The notes under the pieces were generated by a model. It did not search any database. It saw nothing but the letters and a program-made list of their open reading frames with translations, and was not told the DNA's origin. From Akebia trifoliata (Eukaryota > Streptophyta > Magnoliopsida > Ranunculales > Lardizabalaceae): DNA of 64,000 nt. Position 1 is the stretch's first letter; each line of letters starts with the position of its first letter. A program made the translations under genes and the position numbers. Location of the stretch: positions 2,666,001 through 2,730,000 of the forward strand of contig CM030714.1 in the NCBI GenBank assembly GCA_017979445.1. The letters are read 5' to 3'. Of the stretch, positions 1-10,740 are shown in pieces.

Positions 1-480
1 TTGTAAATCATTTTTGATGGGGTTAGAAGTTTTGGAATGGGCTGATTTTTTGTGAGGATGATCTCCTAACCCCATGTTTACAAGTTGAAAAATCATCCGA
101 GGAGATCATCCTCACCAAAAATCAGCCCATTCCAAAACTTCTAACCCCATGTTTACAAGTTGAAAAATCGTGGACCGTCCTTTTTTTGTAAATCATTTTT
201 GATGGGGTTAGAAGTTTTGGAATGGGCTGATTTTTTGTGAGGATGATCTCCTAACCCCATGTTTACAAGTTGAAAAATTGTGGACCGTCCATTTTTTGTA
301 AATCATTTTTGATGGGGTTAGAAGTTTTGGAATGGGCTGATTTTTGGTGATGATGATTTCGCTGATTTTTTGTGAGGATGATCTCTAGGAGATCATCATC
401 ACCAAAAATCAGCCCATTCCAAAATTTCTAACCCATGTTTTGAAAAATGTTTTGCAAAAATGTTTGGTGTTGAACATTTC
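1..480. repeat. Fold-back MITE-type repeat array, left-truncated
   Basis: The same ~45-bp module, with the core GGAATGGGCTGATTTTT, occurs repeatedly in alternating orientation, so long stretches pair with each other (for example about 20-80 with 95-150, and 310-360 with 385-430). The right end reads GTGTTGAACATTTCCC followed by a TA run. This matches the right end of the complete element at 17861-18231, so this is the truncated and internally re-duplicated end of the same family. Non-coding. Confidence 0.7.
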
Positions 481-508
481 CCTATATATATATATATATA
501 TATATATG
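481..508. repeat. (TA)n microsatellite
   Basis: A perfect TA dinucleotide run directly follows the right end of the fold-back repeat and marks the left border of tandem unit A. The matching position in unit B also has a TA tract flanking a member of the same repeat family. Confidence 0.9.
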
Positions 509-2464
509 ATAATCATGGACGTCATGCACATTGTGGTTTGCTAGATATGACTAAAAGGGTAAGTAAAATAAGGCCATATAGTGTGAACTAATAAAATAGA
601 CTTGAGAAATAGGAGGTATGTTCAACATAAATAGGAAAAAAATTACAAAAATTTCAATTAATTAATTTTTATGAAAAGAAATGAACTTTATAAATGTCTC
701 CATCATAGATATACATGTGAATATTTTACAAAGATAATTGGAGCCTCAAACCAATTCAAATTGCAGAAAAATAAATTATGATATCAATTGAAACATGATT
801 CAAGCCAAGTCAATTTTTATTATTTAATTAGTACAGAAGACTCGTTAACTCAAACTAACTAAACTAACTCAAAGTGAGGATTGAGAAGGCATCACAAATT
901 GGAATGGAAGCATCAACTATATATTTATATAATCGAGGCAAATATTACAATGCCTACCTATTTATGAAAGGGCACTAAATAATATTTAGATTTTGAACAA
1001 AATTAAAGTATTGCTAATGGAATTAGCATATCATTAATTCTAGGAAGGCCCTTCCCATCGAATTTGAGAGCTGCAAGGAAGGCCAATTGATTGATGCTTT
1101 GACCAATGATATTCCACTACATCACCTTGGTGATAAAATTTACACCCTAATGATATGGAATTTTTTTAGGGAAGAGCATGAATTTTTTTTTTCATATATA
1201 TAAACTCCACATTTAAGGAGGGGTCCCTTCAACCATACTTGATCAAACAAAAAAAAAAAAAAAATGGGTCTTATCAAATTTGAGAAGAAGGTCCAATAAT
1301 ATGCTATATATGATTAATAATTAAATTCATCTAATTTGAGAAGAAGGTCCAATAAAGAGTTTATGACTACATTTAGCGTAGTTGGTGTAGGGACCCAACA
1401 AGGGGGGGAGAGAGAAGGGTCAGTTGCCCACCCCCTCCCCTATTTTTTGTGGGGGTATTTTAGACACTTCTTTATGTTTCGGTGAATATTTGAGATACCC
1501 TATGTTTTCTCAAAGTGAAGCTTAACCCTTTCGACCTTGTTGCCCCCAATTCTCAATTTTATGGGTGATTTAGAGATCCCTACTACATTAGTGATTATAT
1601 GGGATACCCTTATTTTTGTAACCAAAACCCTTAATTCCTGTCATCTTCAAGTTCTTCAACCTTACCTGTTAATTATAGTTTGTCCCAACAAGAAAATCCT
1701 GACTTCGGCCCTACCTACAGGTAAAATATTTTTGTGTATTTAGTAATACACCCTGTGAAATTGATGGTATTAGGATTATCGGATTATCCCTGCGAAAATG
1801 CAAGATTAGGTTTACCCCATCGATCGAAAGGTAACGCCTTCTTTTGTTGATGAATTAAAGAACAAATTGGTTATAGTCGCTGTGGTTCTAATTCCATTCT
1901 CTCTCAGTACAGACCACAGTCGAGAGATGAAAGAACTCATAGCATACTCTGTTTTTCTTTACTTCCTCCTTAAGATGAGGGATCAAGTTTGTGGTATCTA
2001 ACATTTGGAATCCCACCAACAAGGAATCAGGATCCAAACATGTGTCTGACAATGATAATAGTTCTTTTAATTCCCTCATACCTTGTAAGAAATCTTGGCC
2101 ACAAAATAAGAAATTTTGTTTGAAAAATTACTCACCTTGTGCCCCTTTGAGGGTTGAATGTACATGTTCTCGAAAAACCATATTGCATTGGCTACTTAAC
2201 CCAAACTTAATAATGTCTCAAAAGATCATCTAGTTTTATTTGTGAACATACACTTGTATATGATAATAACACTCATATAATCCAATATGATTTAAATGAT
2301 ATTCACACCTCCCAAATGTAAATAGCACAAACATACTTGTTGCCATAAATGGCAATGACAAGCTCTAGTTAATAATGTCTTAAGAAAATAAGTAATTGCC
2401 TCATTCGTAGAAGTTTAACTTGTGTATATATGATGATGCCCATATATACAATAAACCAATATGA
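509..2464. other. 3' flank of CRK gene 1 (unit A), no gene seen
   Basis: AT-rich intergenic DNA downstream of the minus-strand CRK. The same sequence recurs at about 18235-20331 (unit B), 41630-42800 (unit C, with deletions) and 60266-62253 (unit D), which defines one edge of the tandem repeat. It contains a short G-run/GA tract near 1400 followed by a C-rich segment. The small open frames inside are not conserved between copies and are not called as genes. Confidence 0.75.
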
Positions 2465-5400
2465 TTATCGAGGGTATAGTTCAGTATTTGTCACCTCATT
2501 CACAGTCGATGGCGGTGTTAAATTACTCATGGGCATGTTTGACTTCATTCTACCATGCACGCAAAATGCAGGTGGTAAAGGTAGGGAAAGAGTGCCAGAA
2601 TAGCTACTGAGCATAAGAACCACAGTTGCCATTGTTGGCCTATCTACAACATCTTCTTGAACGCATAATAGCCCAATGTGGATGCATCTCATCACTTCGC
2701 TTGTCGAAAAACTATACCTCAATGTTGGATCTATAAACTCTAAAGATGTTCCGTCCTTCCAATGTCTCCATGCCTGCAATAATTCAACATGCATGTATCA
2801 TAAATTTGAATCTATGTCTTCGAAAATATACGATCTAAACTTCTCTATTAAATAAAAATGGCTGTTCAAACATACCCCTCCTAGAATTGTCGAATAATAT
2901 AGATACCCCATTGTTTTCAAACCAATGGAATACCATTTGACCTGATCTTCTCTAAGACACAAACATAACATGACCTAAATGCCATCATCTTCATCTCTAG
3001 ACAAATTAAAGACAATGAAATTTTCTTGCTAAAATGTTAAATTATTTTTAGCTATTCATCGACGTCTTCAATCTCTTGTAGAAAACCATTCATGTATATC
3101 TTATTCTTGAAGTTTGAAGGTTTAAGATGAGGGTACAAAATTTTATCATAGAGATTTAAGATGATGGAATTCAACTTCGGAGGAGAAAAAACTAGGTTGT
3201 TGTTAAGAGGTTGAAGAAGAGCACATTTAAGTCATTTTTTTTTTGGTCAATTTCTTAAATAATATCAAGGTAAATGGTATGCCATCAATTTGAAAACATA
3301 GGGTGGTATAATCAAGAAACATTTTTTGAAAGTTATGTCTAAATCACCCAATTAAAAAAAAAATAATATGACCAAATATTTACACTCACATAGCTTAGAA
3401 GGTTTTCAAAATGCTCTGATTCTTGGAAACTGTTGTTTCTCTGACCACTCACAATCTCCAGAAGCAAGACACCGAAACTATAAACATCTGACTTCACTGA
3501 GAATTGACCGTGCATTGCGTACTCTGGGGACATATATCCACTGCATGACATTACCAATAAAATAACTCGATATCAAAGATGATGGGTCAAGATCAAGGGC
3601 CATATGAAAAAACATATGTAAAAACAATGTAACATTAATAAATTTTCAAAATATGGATTAGAAGTTTTGGATTGAGCTGATTTTTTGTGAGGATGATTTC
3701 TATGATGGGAAGATCATCCGAAAAAAGAAATCAGTCCAATCTGAGACTTCTAACCCTATTAAAAGTGATTTAGAATGTGGACCATCGTTTTTTGCCAATT
3801 TTTATCAATAATTTGTAAATCACTTTTGATGGATTTAGAAGTTTCAGATTGGGCTGATTTTTTGCGAGGATGATCTTCTCATCATAGTGACCATCCTCGC
3901 AAAAAATCAGCTCAATCCAAAGCATCGAACCCATATTTTGAAAAACCATTGTTTTTACATATGTTTTTACATATGTCCCTTGAACCACCCCCGAAAGATG
4001 ATAGCAAACTTTAACATTTTTTATTTAAATAAATAAATTTCCTGCTAGTCATATTTTTTTCTTTGGCCTTCCCGAATATATTTATCATCATACATTGGTA
4101 AAATAAAAAAACAAAAAAAAACAAGGACAAATAATCTGAAATTTTATAAAATAATGAACAACATTATTCAGAATTATAGTACTTACTATGTTCCCACTAT
4201 TCTATTAGTTGTGCCTTCAGTCTGATCCATTACACAGAGCCTTGCCATGCTGAAATCTGCGATTTTGGGGTTCATCTCCGCATCTAACAAAATATTGCTG
4301 ACTTTTAGATCCCGATGAACAATTCTATGTCGAGAATCTTCATGAAGATAGAGAAGCCCTCGAGCAATCCCTCCTATGATTTTGTAACGCATTTCCCAGT
4401 TCAAAGATGCACGCTTTGTTGGATCTACATCATCCAAGTAAAAAAAAATGAGTTAGGCCTCAGATAATATGGCAAGTCCATATCAAACTAGGAATACTCT
4501 GTGTAATACTATAAAAAAATAATAATTTTAATAAAAGGAATCTCTCTCTGATGAGTGCAAAATAAATGAAAAAAAGGAATGGAGCCAAACCAAATATAAA
4601 GTGATCGAGGCTTGTATTGGGCACGAACTCGTAGATCAGGAGTCTTTCTTCTCCTTCGATGCAAAAACCTAGGAGCTTAACGAGATTCCTATGCTGAAGC
4701 TTAGCCACTAATAGAACCTCATTTTTAAATTGTTCTTCACCTTGTCCAGAATTTCTAGAGAGCCTCTTAACTGCTATTTCTTGTTCATCAGATAGCCTAC
4801 CCTAGAACATATAACAAGAATTTGGAAAAAGAAAAAAAAAGGCTGATTCAAATGAAATTATTGTTTCTGTTTTTTTTTGTTGTGTGTGTGCATGTTAACC
4901 TTTGAGTTACCTTGTAAACTGCACCAAATCCACCTTTGCCCAGCTTATTAGCATCAGAGAAATTATCAGTAGCTGCTTTTATTGTATCAAAGTCGAATTG
5001 CAATGATTCCACATTTGTAATCTCCTCCCCATCTTCACCAAGATAAGGAAATGGGAAATATGTATCAAGTGAGTAAAGATTATTGACTTTCAATGTGTAA
5101 CATTTAGCAATCCGTACATCTTAGGAGAAATGTACTCTCACAGATGTATCACATACGTAAATCTCAAATTGTGAAATTGATTGATCAGAGTTTTTTTTCG
5201 AATATAGTAAAAAAAAATTTTAATATCTAAAAATGATAATTTTTCAATGTTGGATTTGAATTTCATTTTGAAAGCCTGTGATTGGGGAAAAATTGAATCT
5301 TTTTTAAGGAAAATGCTGAAGTAACATTGTGGGGGACATTTCTGGCGTGGATGTGTGTCACAACCATAGATGCTTTTCATCGAGAAATGAGTGAGAATTC

Positions 5401-8392
5401 GATGAAAAGCAACTATGATTATACCACACATATACGTCAAAAATGCTCCCCACAATGTTACTTCAGCACGACTCTTTTTTTAATATAATCTTGGTCATGA
5501 ACTCTAGAGGGATGAGCTGTTATTTAGTGTCTGTGCCAGTCATGTGGGTCCAACAGGTCTTAGTAAGGGTGGGAGCATGACTAAGTCCCGCTCGCCTACT
5601 GTTTCAGCAAATGTGATGCTATGGTGTTAATAGATAGCCTGCTTGCATTTCAGAACGCATGAATCAATGAGTTCCTTCAATTTCTTTATGCCTAGCATAG
5701 GCACAAAGAAGCAAGAACTCTATGTTTTTCACCCCAAAATGAACTCTAAAAATCTTAGAAGAAATTCAGTCACAAAGATAAATGTAGCAAGGAAAAAAAA
5801 AGATTAAGGCAGAAGATACTAAAAACAATTTTGTGATTGTTCTGTTCTTTTGTATTTCAGTTTTGTACATATATTCCAGGAAAAAAAAAAACCATTTTAT
5901 ATGATCTAAACCAGATCAACTGGAGACCAAGTCTTCCAATAGGGACTACTGGCATAGTTCTCTTGATATGGGACAATGTGAGAACAACTTTCGGGTGTTC
6001 ACAATTAGTCTACACTAAATGACATTTAAGAAATTAATGAAAAAACTTAATAAAAGTTAGACCCAAAAGGTATGTTACTGAACCAGGGACAGAGAAGCGA
6101 TAGCTCAATAGGATTTTTTAGCTTGTTGTCATGACTAATTTGATCAACAACTTGTTTCTATCTCTATCAGCGTTTGTAGACAGGTAGTTCCATGAGTCTT
6201 TTTCAATCAAATTAGTCATCACAATAGATAAGATGATTGACAATGGCTACTTACTATCAAAATTTTTCTTTGTCCTTCTTCTTCGTGATGAAAAGACAAT
6301 GAGAATGATAGAGAGAAGTACTAATCCAACAAACGAAGGAACAACTATGGCAATAATAATTGTAGATGAATTCTTTCCACCTCCTGCATGAAACAGATCA
6401 ATTTTTCATTAAGCAACCCACACTATTGAATATCAAAATTCAAAGCCAAATTAAATGAATAAGTTTTTAATTGACTTAAGGTTGTGATGTAGGAAGTCGG
6501 AATAATTATTTGCAGAGTAAGAGATAGAACTTTGATTGCAAAGTGAAGAAATTTAGAAGATTATTTAGAAAAAGAACTTCCATGCAAGTGCTAATCCAAT
6601 CAACAAAAGAGCTCATAAAATAAATGAGGTAGGACAATTAAGAATTCATGGAATGTTTGGATCACAAAAAGTCCAAGCGTAAGGCCTAGGCCCTTGTGTG
6701 CCCATTAACCCGAGTGGTTGATTCTGCCTTAGTCATAGAAGTCAGAATCATGTACCATCAATTCTGCCTTACTTCTAGGGTTAAGTAGTTTACATTTCCA
6801 TTCTTAATCATTTTTACTACAAACTCCTCAGAGTGCTCACAAACTGCTTACAAACTCCTCAGTTCTTGCCCATGTCAAGCATACACAGCAAGAAAAAAGC
6901 CTATATTTGACGGCCTAAGGCCATCGAATTTCATAAAATTTGACGGACGAAAATGTCAAATTTTTCATTGTCAATTTTTTTTTTCGACAAATCAAAACCA
7001 TTAAATTTGATAGCTCTAAACCATCAAATTGGGGATCAACAAAAATTTCAATGGCCATAGGCCATCAAAATTCATTTTCTAAAGTTTGTGGGTTTTAGCC
7101 CGTCGAATTTTCTTGTCAAAATTTTCAGTTTTCACATAGTTATACAAGGGTAGTTTTGTAATTATAAATTAGGATTGTCATCCAATACACATTGGTACAT
7201 GTGATTGGTGGATCCCAAAATTCTGTGAGCAAAAATCTTTTCCACACCTCAATGCATGTCATGTAAGCCACAATCCTATGCACCCAATCAGCCATGTAGT
7301 GATCATGATTTGTATCAGGTTTGAAGAAAAAAAAAATTACAATCATTTTTTAAGTCTGATATTTTGGATTGAAATTGAACGGTGGTTGACCTCCAACATT
7401 TCAACCTAAGGATTTTAATATTTGTATGTCTAAAGGATGATACTAAGCCTCAAAGGAAGAGTCTATATTGATCTCAAGGAAACTGCATCTTTAAGAAAAT
7501 TTTACTGATTTCTATAAAACTAGTATTGATCTCTAGGAAATTCATTTGACTTTACTAAAATTATTAAAATCGCAGCTGGATGACCCAGATGATGATACTT
7601 ACGTTTTGTGCTAATCATATCAGCTGGAGGAGAAGCTGGAGGAGGTGCTGGTGGTTGATAGAAAGGATAAATCTCGTGCCTCAAAAAGCAACTTGGTTGT
7701 ATGACTCTCCCACCTTGTTTCCCATCACAACAACTCTTAGTCTGAGCCACAGCATTTACTAAGCATCTGTTGCAATCAAATGGAGATAAATCTGGAGTGC
7801 ATTGCACTAGCCCATATATTTTCTGAAAGTTTGTAACTTGTTTCTCTCCAGTTGCAAATTTAAGAGTAAGAGATCCACTAGAAGCTCTTAATGCAAGCTC
7901 ATACATCAACTCTTGTAGTATCTTATTAAACTGATTTGGGTTTGATACGTTTTGTGTATTCGACATATAGAGAGTCGGACTATCCTGCATAGTGGAGAAG
8001 ATGGATTCATTGGAGTACCTTAACACACACTCGTCATAATATATAGTTGGCTCTGTCTGGGTTGGACAGCGTTGGGTGATTTCTTTGGTTGCTGTCTCCA
8101 CACAATTCTTGCACATATCATCCGTAACGTCTCCTCTACAAATGAACAGGCCATAGGCTTTATCTGGAGGATTTTGGCCTATGGTGGTGTTGTAAAATTT
8201 GGTATTGGGTGTGGCATTAGAAGATAAAGAAGAGAGTAGTGGGTTGAGATTAAGACGAAATTGGCTATTCCTAGTGTAATTTTGTCCTTCACAGAAGTTG
8301 TATACAAAGGTAGGTGGGGAGGTTTGGGCAATGGTGAGACCACCATGAATGAAGATGGAACAGACGAACAAGAGAAATTTGAAGAAAACCAT
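2465..8392 (-). CDS. Cysteine-rich receptor-like kinase (DUF26 RLK), gene 1
   Basis: Predicted plasma-membrane receptor kinase. Seven exons with GT-AG borders and matching phases: 8392-7603, 6383-6255, 5032-4911, 4801-4591, 4424-4187, 3540-3390 and 2773-2465, giving 649 aa. Residues 1-23 form a signal peptide. Two DUF26 (stress-antifung) domains follow, each with C-X8-C-X2-C (C85/C94/C97 and C198/C207/C210). A Pro-rich hinge lies at about 247-257 and a membrane helix at about 271-294, encoded by exon 2 and followed by an RRRR stop-transfer. The kinase domain has a glycine loop ([10 protein letters not shown], 338-347), K359, HRDLKVSN (454-461) and SPE (501-503). CRKs act in stress and immune signalling at the cell surface. 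Oddity: the Mg-binding DFG motif reads DFS (474-476), while the two sister copies have DFG. The length fits a full CRK and no frame is broken. The ATG is the first in frame and starts the signal peptide. Kinase activity is uncertain. Confidence 0.93.
3584..3992. mobile_element. MULE-type MITE in CRK1 intron 5
   Basis: A 409-bp insert with inverted ends (GGGTCAAG...CAAGGG against ...CCCTTGAACC, plus paired CATATGTAAAAACA blocks) is flanked by CAAAGATGAT (3574-3583) and GAAAGATGAT (3993-4002), a 10-bp target duplication with one mismatch. The equivalent intron of gene 3 (63142-63367) has a single GAAAGATGAT and no insert, which is the empty site. A 9-10-bp duplication points to Mutator-like mobilisation. 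The interior contains the same inverted modules as the repeats at 1-480 and 17861-18231. Confidence 0.85.
5315..5467. repeat. Intronic hairpin/MITE in CRK1 intron 2
   Basis: An imperfect inverted repeat begins GCTGAAGTAACATTGTGGGG and ends with its near-complement, CCCCACAATGTTACTTCAGC. The loop side contains the paired GATGCTTTTCATCGA / TCGATGAAAAGC. The whole ~153 bp folds into one stem. The same element sits in the matching intron of the second CRK (23187-23337). Confidence 0.75.
6890..7135. repeat. Repeat with TTTGACGG/CGTCAAA modules in CRK1 intron 1
   Basis: Short direct and inverted copies of TTTGACGG, CGTCAAAT and CCATCRAATT are packed into ~240 bp, resembling the subterminal region of a DNA transposon. 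The same block lies in intron 1 of the second CRK (25690-25935), and a fragment (CATATTTGACGGTC) recurs near 52690. No coding frame. Identity as a transposon end is inferred. Confidence 0.5.
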
Positions 8393-9290
8393 TGTTTGGT
8401 TTGGGCCAATTTGGATTGATTAAAGGAAGTAATTAATTAATTATGAAGGTATATTAGTTGTATGGGTCGATCAATAAAGATGAATTGTAGAAAGACTTTG
8501 ACGAATCAACATTTGGAAAAATTAGAAGGACCAAGTCATCACACTAATATCTTCTGATGGAGAAAGAGATAACGTGATGGGACGGGAATGGAGACTGGGG
8601 CGGAGCAGTTGAAGGAGGTAAAGTTATCACAACCGTATTTGCCCCTACCCCCTCACCTCCCTTCAATTTTTGCCTCCCCCCTAAATTTTTAGTTCATGAC
8701 ATTGCGTATTGACTGGGCCTTCTCATATATATTAATTAGAAATAACTTAAATATCCTTTTTTTCAATTTATATCCAAAAACCATTCATCTTCAACTTCTC
8801 CACCCCTGAGTGGAGAGAAGGAAACCGTGGATATCTCATGTAGATACTAATGATAAAAAGGAAAAACACTTTTCTTATTGAGTAAGATTTTAATTAATCC
8901 AAAAGGTCAATCCAAAACCACTGATATCTCTAGATTTCATGGAAAAAACTTAAAATCCAAAAAGTCAAAAAATTTAAAAGAAAAACCCTTTTTTTAAAGC
9001 TTCTTCCTGGGTTTTGAAAATGAATGACTAGTAAACTTCCACGTGGCTCCTAAATTTAAAATTAGAATTTAACCATGAAGAGTAATTTTTTTAAAATTGT
9101 TTTGTTGAAAGTTCATCGAATTTTTACCTCTACAACCTTCAAGAATAGGATCATGCTTTTGGATGCCACAAAGTGAGCCCAAAAACCCTTAGTAAGGGTG
9201 AAATCCTTACTAATTTAGTAAGGTTAGTTGGACTCTTTTTCTATTCTTAAATGGCCCTAGTCACTTTCATAATTTTGGTAAAAAAAACAC
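8393..9290 (-). promoter_or_regulatory. Upstream region of CRK gene 1
   Basis: This is the 5' flank of the minus-strand CRK1 start codon and it holds no gene. An AT-rich TAATTAATTAATTA block lies about 40 bp upstream of the ATG, and a W-box core (TTGAC, 8498-8502) about 105 bp upstream. W-boxes are WRKY sites common in defence-gene promoters, but a 5-bp core is weak evidence. Part of the region (8597-8815) is a dispersed repeat. No transcription start can be fixed. Confidence 0.45.
8597..8815. repeat. Dispersed GCGGAGC/GCTCC-ended repeat, degraded
   Basis: This C-rich segment (CCCCCTCACCTCCCTTCAAT, then a GGGCCTTCTCATAT block) is the same family as 30537-30793 and 49812-50175. The better copies run from GGAGCTA to TAGCTCC or TGGCTCC and contain TTGCCCCCAC. 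This copy has lost its right end. Confidence 0.6.
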
Positions 9291-9294
9291 ACTA

Positions 9295-9478
9295 AAGATA
9301 ATTAAATACTTTATTTCCTTTTTATAACCAGTCCACGTCGGGTGTAGGCACCATCTCGCCCAGCATAGGTTTATGTGTAATCTACCACTTTTCTGTGTAG
9401 GGACATATTGAGACTCGAAGTCACAACCCGGGAGCACACCCAGTTGCATCTTACCATCTTAACTAACTACCGATGGCT
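9295..9478 (-). mobile_element. tRNA-derived SINE
   Basis: On the minus strand the element starts near 9478 with CATCGGTAGTTAGTTAAGATG (box-A-like), followed about 45 bp later by GACTTCGAGTCTC (box-B-like), a unique body, and an A-rich tail (TATAAAAAGGAAATAAAG). This order and spacing fit a Pol III SINE. It is present at the same place in unit B, so the insertion predates the unit duplication. Confidence 0.65.
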
Positions 9479-10139
9479 AAATATTGTATTTCTAGGTACT
9501 GACCAAATTAATTTATGAAAGATTTACCTGGCAGACCTTACTTTGTTGAGTTTTTACCCACCAAACCTTAATTTATCAAGTTTCTTACCCTCTCAAACCT
9601 TGGAGTGGGGATCCACATCATAAAATTCAATTTGATGCGAAATTCTTAGAACTTTTCAAAAAATAATTGAAAAAAAGGGTTAATTTTCACCGTTAAACTT
9701 TAGTTTTAAATTCAAAATTTCGGTAGCTATCCATTTCAACACTTTTTATCAAGCTGAAAATGATTTTTTTTTTTTTTTTTTTGTTAATTCTTTTGCATTT
9801 GAGTTTTCCCATGAAATCTATGAGGCTGTGATGTTGGATTGTCAATTTGTTAATTCATGTGAGCCCAATGACCCTTAGTAATATTTGAAATCTTACTAAA
9901 TACTAGCCTAAATCAAAAAGTACAGTTGTTTAGTAACAAACTTAATAAATATGAGAGTTTTTGTAATAAAATTGCAACAGATAGGTCTGCCTAGGGGTGT
10001 CAATGGGTACCCATTTAACCGAACTGATAGGAATGGGAACCGTTAGGTTCTATCCAATGGGTACATCGGTCATCAAAAAAAAAATAAATAAGGTTAATGA
10101 AATCAAAGGAATCTCTCCCTGCGTGCATTGGAGCCAAAC
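9479..10139. other. Intergenic, no gene seen
   Basis: AT-rich DNA with a poly-T tract (about 9762-9782) and near 9993 a block beginning GGGGTGTCAATGGGTACCC with an inverted counterpart, probably a small DNA-transposon remnant. It is conserved with 31460-32110 in unit B. Confidence 0.5.
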
Positions 10140-10571
10140 CAAATATAAAGTGATCGAGGCTCGTGTTGGCAATGAACTTGTAGATTAGGAGCTGCTTGTC
10201 TCCTTCAATGCAGAAACCTAAGAGCTTAACAAGATTTCTATGCTGAAGCTTAGCCACTAACAAAACCTCAGTCTTACATTTTTCTTCACCTTGTCCTGAA
10301 TTTCTAGAGAGCCTCTTAACCACGATTTCTTGTCCATCAGATAGCCTACCCTGACTGAGAATACATAAGAAGAAGTTGGATAAAATAAAATAAAACTAGC
10401 TAATTCAAGTAAAATTATTACTTGTTTCTTTTTTTTCTTCTATTTTAACCTTTTAATTACTTTATAAACAGCACCAAATCCACCTTTGCCTAGCTTATTA
10501 GCATCTGAGAAATTATCAATAGCAGCTTCTATTGTATTAAAGTCGAATTGCAATGATTCCAAACTTGTAAT
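10140..10571 (-). pseudogene. Truncated CRK relic (exons 3-4 only), unit A
   Basis: Two kinase exons homologous to CRK1 exons 3 and 4. Exon 4 (10350-10140, 211 nt, same length as in CRK1) keeps [12 protein letters not shown] and [17 protein letters not shown]. Exon 3 (10571-10461) keeps [10 protein letters not shown] but is cut after 111 of its 122 nt by the Copia LTR starting at 10572. Splice sites survive and neither exon has a stop. The exons for the extracellular region, the membrane helix, the catalytic loop and the C-lobe are absent on both sides, so no receptor can be made. It lies about 1.7 kb upstream of CRK1, on the same strand, as a second relic inside the unit. Confidence 0.88.
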
Positions 10572-10740
10572 TGTTAGATTATATTATTTTTATTTATTTT
10601 GCTTATTTCCTATTATTAGTAAGTATCCTATTATTGGTAGGTTTCCTATTTTCTATGTTTTTTATATATAGTTTAGTTTTTATGTAACACATAATTAAGT
10701 GATTATTGGAATAAAAAACTCTAGTTTCTCTTAGTTTTCA
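10572..10740 (+). repeat. Copia 5' LTR, unit A
   Basis: It starts with TG (TGTTAGATTATATT) and ends with CA (TTAGTTTTCA), length 169 bp. It contains a TATA box (TTTTTATATATAG near 10660) and is followed after two bases by the tRNA-iMet primer binding site TGGTATCAGAGCC at 10743. It interrupts exon 3 of the CRK relic. Confidence 0.85.

Noticed and set aside
8179..8409. 76-codon frame overlapping CRK1 exon 1 in another frame
   Set aside because: Shadow of the DUF26 exon; conserved at 30061-30291 only because the exon is.
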